A DNA stretch of 57,394 nt from positions 1 to 57,394 of the forward strand of contig NZ_JAAGBB010000039.1 in assembly GCF_018129085.1 (NCBI RefSeq), in the 5' to 3' direction. The position numbers were made by a program, and so were the translations under genes. Each line of letters opens with the position of its first letter. Position 1 is the stretch's first letter. Of the stretch, positions 42,973 to 51,770 are shown one piece after another. The notes under the pieces were generated by a model. The model did not search any database, was not told the origin of the DNA, and saw nothing but the letters and a program-made list of their open reading frames with translations. The DNA is from Plastoroseomonas hellenica. Lineage in GTDB: Bacteria; Pseudomonadota; Alphaproteobacteria; Acetobacterales; Acetobacteraceae.

Positions 42973-43257
42973 ATGCGGAAATGGCTTGTCATGGCTGTCG
43001 CCTTGGGCGTCGTGCTGCGCGCTGGCCCGCCCGGCCTCTCGGCGGAGCCGCAGAACGTACGCGTCACCACGGATTCGGCCGAGTATTGCGGCAGCCTGGC
43101 ACAACGCGTCGCCGCGCTGCCGGGTGGCACCGTCGAGCCGGCCCGGAGCCTGGCGGCGGATGGGCTCAGGCTCTGTGACAACGGCCATGTCCGCACCGGC
43201 GTCGCCAAGCTGCGCCGCGCCTTGCGTGCGGCGCAGGGTTTGGAGACACCTGGTTAG
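42973..43257 (+). CDS. Small secreted protein downstream of the two-component system
   Basis: A 94-residue exported protein: signal peptide (LVMAVALGVVLRAGPPGLSA), then a short, probably helical domain with two cysteines (SAEYCGSLAQRV; GLRLCDNGHVRTGVAKLRRAL). Located 58 bp after the histidine kinase on the same strand. It could be a regulon member or a periplasmic signal modulator. No ribosome-binding site is evident before the ATG at 42973. Confidence 0.6.
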   Translation: MRKWLVMAVALGVVLRAGPPGLSAEPQNVRVTTDSAEYCGSLAQRVAALPGGTVEPARSLAADGLRLCDNGHVRTGVAKLRRALRAAQGLETPG

Positions 43258-43263
43258 ATCTTG

Positions 43264-43368
43264 CCCTCAGACGCCGGGCGCGGCCTCCGGCCGCTTGGCT
43301 TTCGCGCTGTCAGGTATGCACCCCGCGCGGCGGTCGGTCGCGCGCGGGCCGCATTCGCGGCCTCGGCC
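43264..43368. repeat. Dispersed intergenic repeat, family A
   Basis: Starts CCCTCAGACGCCGGGCGC seven bases after the stop at 43257 and contains GGGCCGCATTCGCGGCCTCG near its end. The middle part differs from the other copies. Confidence 0.75.
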
Positions 43369-43431
43369 TGCATCGGCTGACGCCTCACAGTCCGGCCTTT
43401 CCGGTAGCGGCCTGCGGCCGCGGCTTTGGGG

Positions 43432-44562
43432 ATGAGCCTGCCCTTCCTCCGCCCCGCCCTCGCCGGTGCGGCGGCGACCTGTTCCGGGATCGGCTTGGCA
43501 CGCTTTGCCTATGTGCCGCTGTTTCCCGCCATGGTCGCGGCCGGCTGGGTGGATGGCGGCGGCGCCGGGCTGATCGGCGCCGTCAACCTCACCGGCTATC
43601 TGGCGGGCACGCTGCTCGGCCGGCCCGCCGCGCGACGGCTCGGCGTGCCGAACACGCTCAGCCTCGGCCTGCTGCTCGTCGCCCTCGCCTTCGCCGCCTG
43701 TGCCTGGAATGGCGGGCTCGTTTGGCTCGCCGCCTGGCGCGGCCTCGCCGGCATCGCCGGCGGCGTGCTGATGGGCGTCACCGGGCCGTCCGTCCAGGCC
43801 GTCGTCGCCCCCCAGCGCCGCGGTGCCGCGGCCGGCGTGGTGATCGGCGGCGTCGGCACCGGCGTCTCCCTCGCCTCCCTGCTGGTGCCGCTGCTGCTGC
43901 CCGCCGGGCTCAGCGCCACCTGGCTCGGCCTCGCAGGCCTGGTGCTGGTGCTGCTCGCCTTTGCCCATCCGCGCTGGCCGCGCCCACCCGCCGAAGCCGG
44001 TGCCGCCGCCAGGCCCGGCACCGTGCCCCGCGCCACCGCGCTGATCCTCTCCTACGCGCTCTCGGGCGCCGGGCTGGTGCCGCCCATGGTCTACCTCGCC
44101 GACCTCGCGGTGCGCGGCCGCGGCTTCGGCCTCACCTCCGGCTCCCTCGTCTGGCTCCTCTTTGGCCTCGGCGGCATCGCCGGCACACTGACCGGCGGCC
44201 GGCTCGCCGACGCGCTCGGCGGCCGCCGCGCCCTGACCCTCTGGATGGGCTTCCAGGTGCTGGCGATGGGCCTCGCCCTGATCCCCGGCAAGCTCGCGCT
44301 CATCGCCGCCGCCCTGACCGGCGGCTTCGCCGCCATGGGCGTCACCGCCGTCGCCCTCGCGGCGGCCCGCGAATGGGCCGGCATGCAGGCCGGCATCCTC
44401 TGGGTGCGCACCACCGCCGGCTTCGCGGTGGCGCAAAGCATCACCGGCTTCGCCATGGCCGCCCTCTTCGCCGCCACCGGCGAAAGCCACGCCGCAATCT
44501 TCAGCGCCGGCCTGGCGCTCTCCATCGCGGCACTCGCGGTCGCGGCCAGCGATCGGGGGTGA
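43432..44562 (+). CDS. MFS transporter, YbfB-type
   Basis: A 376-residue major facilitator permease with about 12 helices. It resembles YbfB/YjiJ-type MFS proteins: SGIGLARFAYVPLFPAMV in helix 1, GYLAGTLLGRPAARR as motif A, GVLMGVTGPSVQA and GGRLADALGGRRAL as the second-half motif A. Substrate unknown. ATG at 43432 is chosen; the preceding GGGG is too close to be a normal ribosome-binding site. Convergent with dut. Confidence 0.85.
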   Translation: MSLPFLRPALAGAAATCSGIGLARFAYVPLFPAMVAAGWVDGGGAGLIGAVNLTGYLAGTLLGRPAARRLGVPNTLSLGLLLVALAFAACAWNGGLVWLAAWRGLAGIAGGVLMGVTGPSVQAVVAPQRRGAAAGVVIGGVGTGVSLASLLVPLLLPAGLSATWLGLAGLVLVLLAFAHPRWPRPPAEAGAAARPGTVPRATALILSYALSGAGLVPPMVYLADLAVRGRGFGLTSGSLVWLLFGLGGIAGTLTGGRLADALGGRRALTLWMGFQVLAMGLALIPGKLALIAAALTGGFAAMGVTAVALAAAREWAGMQAGILWVRTTAGFAVAQSITGFAMAALFAATGESHAAIFSAGLALSIAALAVAASDRG

Positions 44563-44568
44563 GCGCTT

Positions 44569-44595
44569 CCCGGGAGGGGCAAAGCCCCTTCCGGG
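44569..44595. terminator. Bidirectional hairpin, repeat family E
   Basis: CCCGGGAGGGGC (44569-44580), loop AAA, GCCCCTTCCGGG (44584-44595), one G-T pair. Between convergent stops at 44562 and 44601. The same hairpin, reverse-complemented, follows dnaN at 57271-57295. Confidence 0.7.
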
Positions 44596-44600
44596 ACGCG

Positions 44601-45047
44601 CTAACTCCCGGTGCTGCCGAACCCGCCGGTGCCGCGGTTGGTGTCGGGCAGTTCGGCGACTTCGTCCCAGGTGGCGCGGGTCACCGGGGCGAGGACGGCC
44701 TGGGCGACGCGCATGCCGCGTTCGACGGTAAAGGCTTCGGTGCCGGCGTTGAGGATGATGACGCCGAGCTCGCCGCGATAATCCTCATCGATGGTGCCGG
44801 GGCTGTTCGGCAGGGTGATGCCGTTCTTCAGCGCGAGGCCGGAGCGCGGGCGCACCTGCAATTCGTGGCCGGTGGGGATGGCGAGGCGGAGGCCGGTCGG
44901 GATCAGGGCGCGGCCGCCGGGCAGGATGGTGACCGGCGCGGTGACGGCGGCGAGCAGGTCCATCCCGGCCGCACCTTCGGTGGCGTAGGAGGGCAGGGGA
45001 AGACCTTCGGCGTGCGGCAGGCGGGTGACCTTGATCGTGAGGCTCAT
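44601..45047 (-). CDS. dut: dUTP diphosphatase
   Basis: A 148-residue trimeric dUTPase hydrolysing dUTP to dUMP and keeping uracil out of DNA. Conserved motifs: GAAGMDLLA, PRSGLALKNGI, GTIDEDYRGEL (uridine-binding hairpin), RVAQ and the C-terminal arm RGTGGFGSTG. Complete, normal length. Overlaps the coaBC stop by four bases, forming a coaBC-dut unit common in proteobacteria. Confidence 0.96.
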   Translation of the reverse strand: MSLTIKVTRLPHAEGLPLPSYATEGAAGMDLLAAVTAPVTILPGGRALIPTGLRLAIPTGHELQVRPRSGLALKNGITLPNSPGTIDEDYRGELGVIILNAGTEAFTVERGMRVAQAVLAPVTRATWDEVAELPDTNRGTGGFGSTGS

Positions 45048-46231
45048 GCGAGGCTTTCGGCGATGCGCGCGGCGAGCTTCGCCGCGACCTGTTCCTTGGG
45101 CATGCGCGGCCAGTCCTCCACGCCGGTGGCGGTGACCAGGTGCACGGTGTTCTCGGCGCCGCCCATGACGTCGCCTGAGACATCATTGGCGACGATCCAG
45201 TCGCAGCCCTTGCGGAGGCGCTTCTCCCGCGCGTGCTCGACCACGCGCTCGGTCTCGGCCGCGAAGCCGATGACGAGGCGCGGGCGCGCAGCGTGGCGGG
45301 CGATGGTGGCGAGGATGTCGGGATTGAGGGTCAGCGGCAGCGGCGGCGGTGCCTTGCCGGGTTCCTTCTTGAGCTTCTGGGTCGCCTCATGCGCGACGCG
45401 CCAATCGGCGACGGCGGCATTGAAGACCGCGGCATCGGCGGGGAGTGCCGCCTCGACGGCGGCGAGCATCTCGCGCGCGGATTCGATGTGGATGGTGGTG
45501 ACGCCGGCGGGATCGGGCCGCGTCACCGGACCGGTGACCAGGGTCACGCGGGCGCCGAGTGCCGCGAGCGCTGCGGCGATGGCGTGGCCCTGGCGGCCGC
45601 TGGCGCGGTTGGCGATGTAGCGCACGGGATCGATCGGCTCATGTGTCGGCCCGCTGGTGACCACCACATGCCGGCCGGCGAGCGGTTGCGCGGCGGGAGC
45701 AAGCTGCGCGCGGATGGCGTCGAAAATGATCTCGGGCTCGGCGAGACGGCCGGGGCCGCTTTCGGGCTCGGCCATCGCGCCATCAGCGGGGCCCACGAAG
45801 CCGACCCCGCGGGCACGCAGCGCGTCGGTGTTGGCGCGCGTCGCCGGGTGGTCCCACATCGCCGGGTTCATCGCGGGTGCGGCCAGGATCGGCGCGCGGG
45901 TCGCGAGCAGCACGGTGCTGGCGAGGTCGTCGGCGAGGCCCGCCGCCATCTTCGCGAGCAGGTCGGCGGAGGCGGGCGCCACGACGACGAGATCGGGCGG
46001 GCGGGCCAGGCGGATATGGCCGATATCCGCTTCGGCGGCCCAGAGATCGTCATGCACGCGTTCGCCGCTGATGGCGGCGAGCGCTTCGCGGGTGACGAAG
46101 CGGGCGCCGCCGGCGGTGAGGATCGGGGTGACGGAGGCGCCTGCCTTGCGCAGCAGGCGCGTCAGCTCCAGCACCTTGTAGGCCGCGACGCTGCCCGAGA
46201 CGATCAGCAGGATGCGGCGGCCTTCGAGCAT
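45044..46231 (-). CDS. coaBC: Bifunctional phosphopantothenoylcysteine decarboxylase/synthetase
   Basis: A 395-residue CoA-biosynthesis enzyme. CoaC half (FMN, about 1-185): SGSVAAYK, and APAMNPAMWDHPA, the conserved PxMNxxMW site. CoaB half (about 186-395): VTSGPTHEPIDPVRYIANRASG and the KLKK lysines (ATQKLKKEPGK). Both activities look intact. Start overlaps the last base of the upstream gene's stop; end overlaps dut. Confidence 0.95.
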   Translation of the reverse strand: MLEGRRILLIVSGSVAAYKVLELTRLLRKAGASVTPILTAGGARFVTREALAAISGERVHDDLWAAEADIGHIRLARPPDLVVVAPASADLLAKMAAGLADDLASTVLLATRAPILAAPAMNPAMWDHPATRANTDALRARGVGFVGPADGAMAEPESGPGRLAEPEIIFDAIRAQLAPAAQPLAGRHVVVTSGPTHEPIDPVRYIANRASGRQGHAIAAALAALGARVTLVTGPVTRPDPAGVTTIHIESAREMLAAVEAALPADAAVFNAAVADWRVAHEATQKLKKEPGKAPPPLPLTLNPDILATIARHAARPRLVIGFAAETERVVEHAREKRLRKGCDWIVANDVSGDVMGGAENTVHLVTATGVEDWPRMPKEQVAAKLAARIAESLA

Positions 46232-46884
46232 CAGGGGTTCAGCCCGCGCGCGGCAGGATCGAAGGCCCGGAGCGTCGAGAGATCAAACCAGGCTTCGGCA
46301 TTGGCCTGACCCTTGGCACGGTCACCCTGGATGGTGCCGAGGCCCGGGACATAGAGCTGATCGATGAAGAGATGCGGCGCCTCGCCGCGCGGCACGGTGT
46401 AGCGGCCGCTGGCGACGTTCACGGTGCGGCCGGGGCCGGCATGCGCTGCGAGCAGGATGCCGGGCTTCGGCCGGGCGCGGACCAGAATATCGGCGGCGGT
46501 CCAATCCGCCGGCAGGGCAAGCTGGTTGCGCGCCATGTCGATGAGTTTCGCGCCGGCGGTGCGGGCGCGGGAGAGCAGGAGGAACATCCGGTCCTCCTCC
46601 ATCCACCAGGGGGAGTTCAGCGTCGTCTTCAGCATCGCCGGGTCGCCGTTGAGATATTTCCTGTCGGCGAAGCGGTACATCATGTTGTCTTCGGCGAGCT
46701 CGACGCGGCGCATCGCGACCAGGCCGCCATTGCGGTCGAAGAGGCCGAGCGGGTTGCGCTTCGCCGGATCGGGATTGTCGTCCGCGATCATGCTGGGGCT
46801 GCCGTCCCGATTGAACTGGTAGCCCTCGGCCTCGGCCTTCAGGCGGCTGTCGCGCCAATAGGTCTCGTTGATCGCGGTCGCCAT
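46231..46884 (-). CDS. Unknown protein between ubiE and coaBC
   Basis: A 217-residue soluble-looking protein without recognised domain or signal peptide. Notable stretches: INETYWRDSRLKAEAEGYQF, NRDGSPSMIADDNPDPAKRN, PWWMEEDRMFLLLSRARTAG and LFIDQLYVPGLGTIQGDR. GGAG lies upstream of the ATG at 46884. In many alphaproteobacteria ubiB sits between ubiE and coaBC; this protein lacks any UbiB kinase-like motif, so it is not a diverged copy. Its one-base overlap with coaBC indicates co-translation. Confidence 0.7.
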   Translation of the reverse strand: MATAINETYWRDSRLKAEAEGYQFNRDGSPSMIADDNPDPAKRNPLGLFDRNGGLVAMRRVELAEDNMMYRFADRKYLNGDPAMLKTTLNSPWWMEEDRMFLLLSRARTAGAKLIDMARNQLALPADWTAADILVRARPKPGILLAAHAGPGRTVNVASGRYTVPRGEAPHLFIDQLYVPGLGTIQGDRAKGQANAEAWFDLSTLRAFDPAARGLNP

Positions 46885-46914
46885 GCTGCTCTCCGTTCCT
46901 TGCCGGCGGCGCTC

Positions 46915-47661
46915 TTACAGCCGCCAACCAGTGTGGATCGCGACGATACCGCCAGACATGTTACGGTATTGCACTCTTTCGAAACCGGCCGCATTCAACA
47001 TCCCCGCGAGCCTCTCCTGGTCGGGGAACATGCGGATGCTCTCGGCGAGGTAGCGGTAGCTCTCGGCATCGCCGGCGAAGCGCGCGCCGAGGACGGGGAG
47101 CGCCTTGAAGGACCAGGCGTCGTAGAGTCGTTCCAGGACCGCCACCTCGACGCGGGAGAATTCCAGGCAGTGGAAGCGCCCGCCGGGACGCAGCACGCGA
47201 TAGGCTTCTCGCAGCACGGCGTCCTTGTCGGTGCAGTTGCGCAGGCCGAAGGCGATCGAGACCTTCTCCACGCTGCGGTCGGGCAGCGGGATGTGCTCCG
47301 CGTCCACGGCGAGGACGGACAGCCCCTTCACGATGCCGCGGTCGAGCGCGCGCTTCTCCGCGACCGCGAGCATGGCGGGATTGACGTCGGAGAGGATCAC
47401 GCGGCCGGCGCCGCGTTCGAGTGCCAGGAAGGCGATGTCGCCGGTGCCGCCCGCGAGGTCGAGCAGGGTCTCGCGCGGGGTCGCGCCGATCGCGTTGACG
47501 AAGATGCGCTTCCAGATACGGTGGATACCGAGCGACATCAGGTCGTTCATCAGGTCGTAGCGGGGGGCCACGCTCTCGAAGACCTCGCGCACCAGCCCGG
47601 CCTTGGCGGCCCTGGGGACGTCGCGATAGCCGAAATCGGTGGTGGGGGTGTCGCTCGCCAT
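46915..47661 (-). CDS. ubiE: Ubiquinone/menaquinone C-methyltransferase UbiE
   Basis: A 248-residue SAM-dependent C-methyltransferase of quinone synthesis. Motifs: [23 protein letters not shown]-binding [20 protein letters not shown] and [20 protein letters not shown]. Complete. First gene of the ubiE - unknown - coaBC - dut cluster and divergent from mutM across 41 bp, so both promoters must overlap or be leaderless. ATG at 47661 with a weak ribosome-binding site. Confidence 0.96.
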   Translation of the reverse strand: MASDTPTTDFGYRDVPRAAKAGLVREVFESVAPRYDLMNDLMSLGIHRIWKRIFVNAIGATPRETLLDLAGGTGDIAFLALERGAGRVILSDVNPAMLAVAEKRALDRGIVKGLSVLAVDAEHIPLPDRSVEKVSIAFGLRNCTDKDAVLREAYRVLRPGGRFHCLEFSRVEVAVLERLYDAWSFKALPVLGARFAGDAESYRYLAESIRMFPDQERLAGMLNAAGFERVQYRNMSGGIVAIHTGWRL

Positions 47662-47702
47662 GGCCGCAGTCTAGCTTGGCGCGAGCAACAGGGGAACGCC
47701 GG

Positions 47703-48593
47703 GTGCCGGAACTGCCCGAGGTCGAGACGGTGATGCGTGGGTTGGACGCGGTGCTGACCGGCACCCGCATCGCGCGCGTCGCGGTCAATCGCGTCGGACT
47801 GCGCTGGCCCTTTCCGGAACGGCTCGCCGCGCGGCTGGAAGGGCAGCGCGTGCTGGGGTTCCGCCGGCGCGCCAAATACATGCTGATGCGGCTGGAAGGC
47901 GGCGAGAGCGCGCTGATCCATCTCGGCATGTCCGGGCGGATGGTGGCGCGGCGCATGGATGCGGCGCCGCTGCCGCGGATGGCGCCGCAGGGGGTCTTCT
48001 CCGACGCGCGGGGGCATAACAATCCACCCGAGGCGCATGAGCACCTGGTGATCGAGACCGAGGCGGGCTGGCGCATCGGCTTCGTCGACCCGCGCCGCTT
48101 CGGCGCCGTGGACCTGATGGTGACGGCCGAGGAGCACACGCACAGGTTGCTCCGCGACCTGGGACCGGAGCCGCTGGAGGGCGCCTTCAGCGCCGAAGCG
48201 CTGTCGCTGCGCATCGTGCGCAGCCGGACGCCGATCAAGGCGGCGCTGCTCGATCAGCGCGTGGTCGCAGGGCTTGGCAATATCTATGTGTGCGAAGCAT
48301 TGCATCGCGCGGGGATCTCGCCGAAGCGCCTTGCATACAGCGTCGCCGGTACCCGCGCCGCACGGCTGGTGCCGGAGATCAAGGCGGTGCTGACGGAGAG
48401 CATCGCGGCCGGCGGATCCTCGCTCCGCGACTATGTGCGCGCGGATGGGGAGCTCGGCGTCTTCCAGGAACGCTTCCTGGTCTATGGCCGGGAAGGAGAG
48501 CGCTGCGCACGCTGCGACGGCCTCTGTCCGGGCATCCGGCGGATCACCCAGGCCGGCCGTTCCACCTTCTATTGCGCGCGGGTGCAGCGTTGA
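47703..48593 (+). CDS. mutM: Formamidopyrimidine-DNA glycosylase with atypical zinc finger
   Basis: A 296-residue Fpg/MutM, removing oxidised purines such as 8-oxoguanine. PELPEVETV follows a GTG start, giving the catalytic N-terminal Pro and Glu after Met removal; lysine K58 (RRRAKYML) is present. The C-terminal zinc-finger region has C268, C271, C275 and C291 but V294 where the fourth ligand is expected (FYCARVQR instead of YCxxCQ). The extra C275 may substitute. Length is normal. Divergent from ubiE. Confidence 0.94.
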   Translation: MPELPEVETVMRGLDAVLTGTRIARVAVNRVGLRWPFPERLAARLEGQRVLGFRRRAKYMLMRLEGGESALIHLGMSGRMVARRMDAAPLPRMAPQGVFSDARGHNNPPEAHEHLVIETEAGWRIGFVDPRRFGAVDLMVTAEEHTHRLLRDLGPEPLEGAFSAEALSLRIVRSRTPIKAALLDQRVVAGLGNIYVCEALHRAGISPKRLAYSVAGTRAARLVPEIKAVLTESIAAGGSSLRDYVRADGELGVFQERFLVYGREGERCARCDGLCPGIRRITQAGRSTFYCARVQR

Positions 48594-48653
48594 GGCGGGC
48601 AGCCCGCTGCGCTACCCCTTTTCCCCCTTAGGCATCCTCGAGGAAACACCGCC

Positions 48654-49433
48654 ATGGCCGAATACGGCATGATCCTGGTCGAAACCCAGGGCAAGGTCGG
48701 CATCATCCGCCTCAATCGCCCGCAGGCGCTGAACGCGCTCTGCGACCAGCTCATGAGTGAGGTGGGTGAGGCGCTGCGTGCCTTCGACAAGGATCCGGGG
48801 ATCGCCGCCATCATCCTGACCGGCAGCGAGAAGGCCTTCGCGGCGGGTGCCGACATCAAGGAGATGAAGGACCGCACCTTCCCGGACGTGATCTTCGATG
48901 ACTTCATCGGCGATCGCTGGGAGACGGTGCTCGAGATCAGGAAGCCGGTGATCGCCGCGGTCGCGGGCTTCGCGCTCGGCGGTGGCTGCGAGCTGGCGAT
49001 GATGTGCGACATGATCCTGGCCGCCGACAATGCGAAGTTCGGCCAGCCGGAGATCAACCTCGGCATCATTCCGGGCGCCGGCGGGTCGCAGCGGCTGACC
49101 CGCGCCATCGGCAAGTCCAAGGCCATGGAGATGATCCTGACCGCCCGGATGATGGACGCGGCGGAGGCCGAGCGCGCCAACCTGGTCTGCCGGGTGGTGC
49201 CGCTGGCCGAGCTGATCCCGGAGGCGGTGAAGATCGGCGAGAAGATCGCGAGCCTCTCCGGCCCCTCCATCGCGATCGCCAAGGACGCGGTGAACACGGC
49301 CTATGAGACCACTTTGACCGAGGGGGTGAAGGCGGAGCGACGGATGTTCCTCGGCCTCTTCGCGACTGCCGACCAGAAGGAGGGCATGGCCGCCTTTGCC
49401 GAAAAGCGGAAACCCGCCTTCACCAATCGATGA
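48654..49433 (+). CDS. Enoyl-CoA hydratase
   Basis: A 259-residue crotonase-fold enzyme adding water to enoyl-CoA. It has AAGADIKEM (oxyanion hole), [11 protein letters not shown] and [17 protein letters not shown], so both catalytic glutamates of true hydratases are present (the E in CELAM and in QPE). The C-terminal [15 protein letters not shown] is typical. GAGGAAAC upstream of the ATG at 48654. Neighbouring mutM, rpsT and dnaA is a common alphaproteobacterial order. Confidence 0.93.
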   Translation: MAEYGMILVETQGKVGIIRLNRPQALNALCDQLMSEVGEALRAFDKDPGIAAIILTGSEKAFAAGADIKEMKDRTFPDVIFDDFIGDRWETVLEIRKPVIAAVAGFALGGGCELAMMCDMILAADNAKFGQPEINLGIIPGAGGSQRLTRAIGKSKAMEMILTARMMDAAEAERANLVCRVVPLAELIPEAVKIGEKIASLSGPSIAIAKDAVNTAYETTLTEGVKAERRMFLGLFATADQKEGMAAFAEKRKPAFTNR

Positions 49434-49463
49434 TATCAGCGGCCTCGGATCGTTGATCGAGGA

Positions 49464-49563
49464 CCCTCAGACGCCGGGCGCCGCGCATCCGCGCGGCTTG
49501 GCTTCGCCGGACGACCGGCGGGCCGCATTCGCGGCCTCGGATCGGTCAAAGGACCGATCCGCT
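49464..49563. repeat. Dispersed intergenic repeat, family A
   Basis: CCCTCAGACGCCGGGCGC, then GGCTTGGCTTCGCCGGACG, GGGCCGCATTCGCGGCCTCG and a GGATCGGTC/GACCGATCC hairpin. Very close to the copy at 21179-21303 but lacking about 25 internal bases. Lies 30 bp after the hydratase gene. Confidence 0.8.
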
Positions 49564-49702
49564 GGTACACTTGATGCCCGGCTGCCGACCCTTGCCCGTG
49601 CGTCGCGCTTGACGCCGGGCCACCCCTGGGGATAAAAGCCGCGCCTTCGCCGGGGGCTGCCCACGGCCCGCCCGACCCTCTTGCATTGGTGTACCGATAG
49701 CC

Positions 49703-49975
49703 ATGGCGAACAACGCCTCCGCCCGCAAGCGCATCCGCCAGACGGAGAAGCGCACGATCCGCAACAAGGCGCGGCGTTCGCGCGTGCGCGGCTTCATCCG
49801 CAAGGTGGAGCTGGCGATCGCGTCCGGCGACCAGGCGCAGGCGACCGAGGCGCTGAAGGTCGCGCAGCCGGAGATGCAGCGGGCGGTGACCAAGGGCGTC
49901 CTGCACCTGAACACGGTGGCGCGCAAGCTGTCGCGCCTGTCGGCCCGCGTGAAGGCGATCGCCGCGCAGGCCTGA
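49703..49975 (+). CDS. rpsT: 30S ribosomal protein S20
   Basis: A 90-residue basic protein of the small ribosomal subunit ([43 protein letters not shown]), complete. No Shine-Dalgarno sequence is seen before the ATG (GTACCGATAGCC precedes it); rpsT genes are often poorly initiated and autoregulated, so this may matter. A strong hairpin follows. Confidence 0.97.
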   Translation: MANNASARKRIRQTEKRTIRNKARRSRVRGFIRKVELAIASGDQAQATEALKVAQPEMQRAVTKGVLHLNTVARKLSRLSARVKAIAAQA

Positions 49976-49977
49976 AC

Positions 49978-49998
49978 GCGCGCGGCATCGCCGCGCGC
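49978..49998 (+). terminator. Terminator hairpin after rpsT
   Basis: GCGCGCGGC (49978-49986), loop ATC, GCCGCGCGC (49990-49998), three bases after the rpsT stop, followed by a short pyrimidine run. Confidence 0.7.
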
Positions 49999-50339
49999 CT
50001 TCCATCATCCTGATCTGTCCGAACACGCACGCGCGGTTTCATGCGCGCGCGCGTTCGCGCGCGTCAGGGTCATGGCGCAGCCACTAGTTTTTTTCCGGAG
50101 CAGTTCGCGTTTGCCGCCTCAAACGGCACGCGATATCGTGTCGATAACAGCGCAGGACCAGGCGCCCAAAGCAGGGCAGACTGGCTGGAACATCCTATCG
50201 CCGGGCAAGCTCTGGCGATGCGGATCGTGAAGGCCAGTCGGCGGTGGCGAAGCCTTTCAGAATGCTTCGCCGCTCCGCCGGAGAGTGCTCTTCAGAGGGT
50301 GTGTGGCGTCTGGTTCAGAGGGGGTGGCAGGTGCGGCGC
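49999..50339. other. dnaA leader region, weak replication-origin candidate
   Basis: A 341-bp gene-free stretch. It holds alternating CG sequence (about 50023-50066), a T-run (50085-50093) and a CGTTTG/CAAACG hairpin (50108-50125). TGTCGATAA (50139-50147) is one mismatch from a DnaA box in reverse orientation. Only one box-like site was found and no AT-rich unwinding element, so this is more likely the dnaA promoter region than oriC. Confidence 0.35.
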
Positions 50340-51764
50340 ATGGAGAAGGACGTCGGTGTATCGCCCTTGGCACCCGCGCCGCAGCTAGCGGAGTGCTGGG
50401 CGCGCGTCCGCGGCCGTCTGCGTGAGGAAGTGGGCGAAGTCGAGTATCGCACCTGGCTGCGGCAGATGACCCTGGCCGGCATCGATGGCGAGGAGGCCGT
50501 CGTGTTGCTGCCCACGCGCTTCCTGCGCGACTGGGTGCGTGGCCATTACGGCGATCGCCTGCGCGCGCTCTGGGTGCAGGAGAATGTCGGCATCCGTCGC
50601 ATCGATGTGCGCGTGGCGGCGAATGCGCGCGTCACCGACAGCGCCGACGATCAGCAGGCCGAAGGCGGGCTGGCCGAGACGCTGGCGCCGTCGCGGCCGG
50701 AGCCGCGCGCGGAGGTGAAGCCCGACCCGCGGTCCGACTGGTCCGCGCCGCTCGATCCACGCTTCACCTTCGACACCTTCGTGGTCGGCAAGCCCAACGA
50801 ATTCGCCTATGCCTGCGCGCGCCGCGTGGCGGAGAAGCCCGCGTCCCCGGGCTTCAACCCGCTGTTCCTCTATGGCGGCGTCGGCCTCGGCAAGACGCAT
50901 CTGATGCACAGCGTCGCCTGGGCGATCCGCGAGGCGCATAGCCAGCGCAACATCGCCTACATGAGCGCCGAGAAGTTCATGTACCGCTTCATCGCGGCGC
51001 TGCGTTCCCAGTCGACGATGGAGTTCAAGGAGAGCCTGCGCTCCGTCGACGTGCTGATGATCGACGACCTGCAATTCCTGATCGGCAAGGACAACACGCA
51101 GGAAGAGTTCTTCCACACCTTCAACGCGCTGGTCGATGCCGGCAAGCAGATCGTGGTCAGCGCCGACAAGTCGCCTTCCGACCTGAACGGGCTGGAGGAC
51201 CGGCTGCGCACCCGGCTCGGCTGCGGCATGGTCGCCGACCTGCACGCGACGACCTACGAACTGCGCCTGTCGATCCTGGAGGCGAAGGCGATCGCCGCTT
51301 CGGCCAAGGTCGACAAGCGCGTGATGGAGTTCCTCGCGCACAAGATCACGTCGAATGTGCGGGAACTCGAAGGCGCGCTGAACCGGCTGATCGCGCACGC
51401 CAACCTGTTCGGCCGCGAGGTGACGATCGAAACCGCGCAGGAGGTGCTGAAGGATATCCTGCGCGCACACGACCGGCGCGTGACCATCGAGGAGATCCAG
51501 AAGCGCGTGGCGGAGCACTACAACATCCGCCTCACCGACATGTCCTCCGCCCGCCGCGCGCGCAACGTGGCACGGCCGCGGCAGGTCGCGATGTATCTCG
51601 CGAAGCAGCTCACGCAGCGCTCGCTGCCGGAGATCGGCCGGCGGTTCGGCAACCGCGACCACACCACCGTCATGCACGCCGTTTCCCGCATCGCGGAGCT
51701 GATGCAGGCCGACAGCGGCTTCGCCGAGGATGTGGAGTTGCTCAGGCGGATGCTCGAGGTCTGA
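50340..51764 (+). CDS. dnaA: Chromosomal replication initiator protein DnaA
   Basis: A 474-residue initiator AAA+ ATPase that binds DnaA boxes and opens the origin. Domain I (about 10-90, including YRTWLRQMTLAGI), a short linker, Walker A GGVGLGKTHLM, Walker B LMIDDLQFLIGK, sensor/arginine-finger region and the domain IV DNA-binding signature RDHTTVMHAVSRI. ATG at 50340 is chosen; a GTG at 50331 with GAGGGGG upstream is a good alternative adding three residues. Unlike the usual order, dnaN does not follow; a four-gene block intervenes. Confidence 0.96.
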   Translation: MEKDVGVSPLAPAPQLAECWARVRGRLREEVGEVEYRTWLRQMTLAGIDGEEAVVLLPTRFLRDWVRGHYGDRLRALWVQENVGIRRIDVRVAANARVTDSADDQQAEGGLAETLAPSRPEPRAEVKPDPRSDWSAPLDPRFTFDTFVVGKPNEFAYACARRVAEKPASPGFNPLFLYGGVGLGKTHLMHSVAWAIREAHSQRNIAYMSAEKFMYRFIAALRSQSTMEFKESLRSVDVLMIDDLQFLIGKDNTQEEFFHTFNALVDAGKQIVVSADKSPSDLNGLEDRLRTRLGCGMVADLHATTYELRLSILEAKAIAASAKVDKRVMEFLAHKITSNVRELEGALNRLIAHANLFGREVTIETAQEVLKDILRAHDRRVTIEEIQKRVAEHYNIRLTDMSSARRARNVARPRQVAMYLAKQLTQRSLPEIGRRFGNRDHTTVMHAVSRIAELMQADSGFAEDVELLRRMLEV

Positions 51765-51770
51765 GGCACG

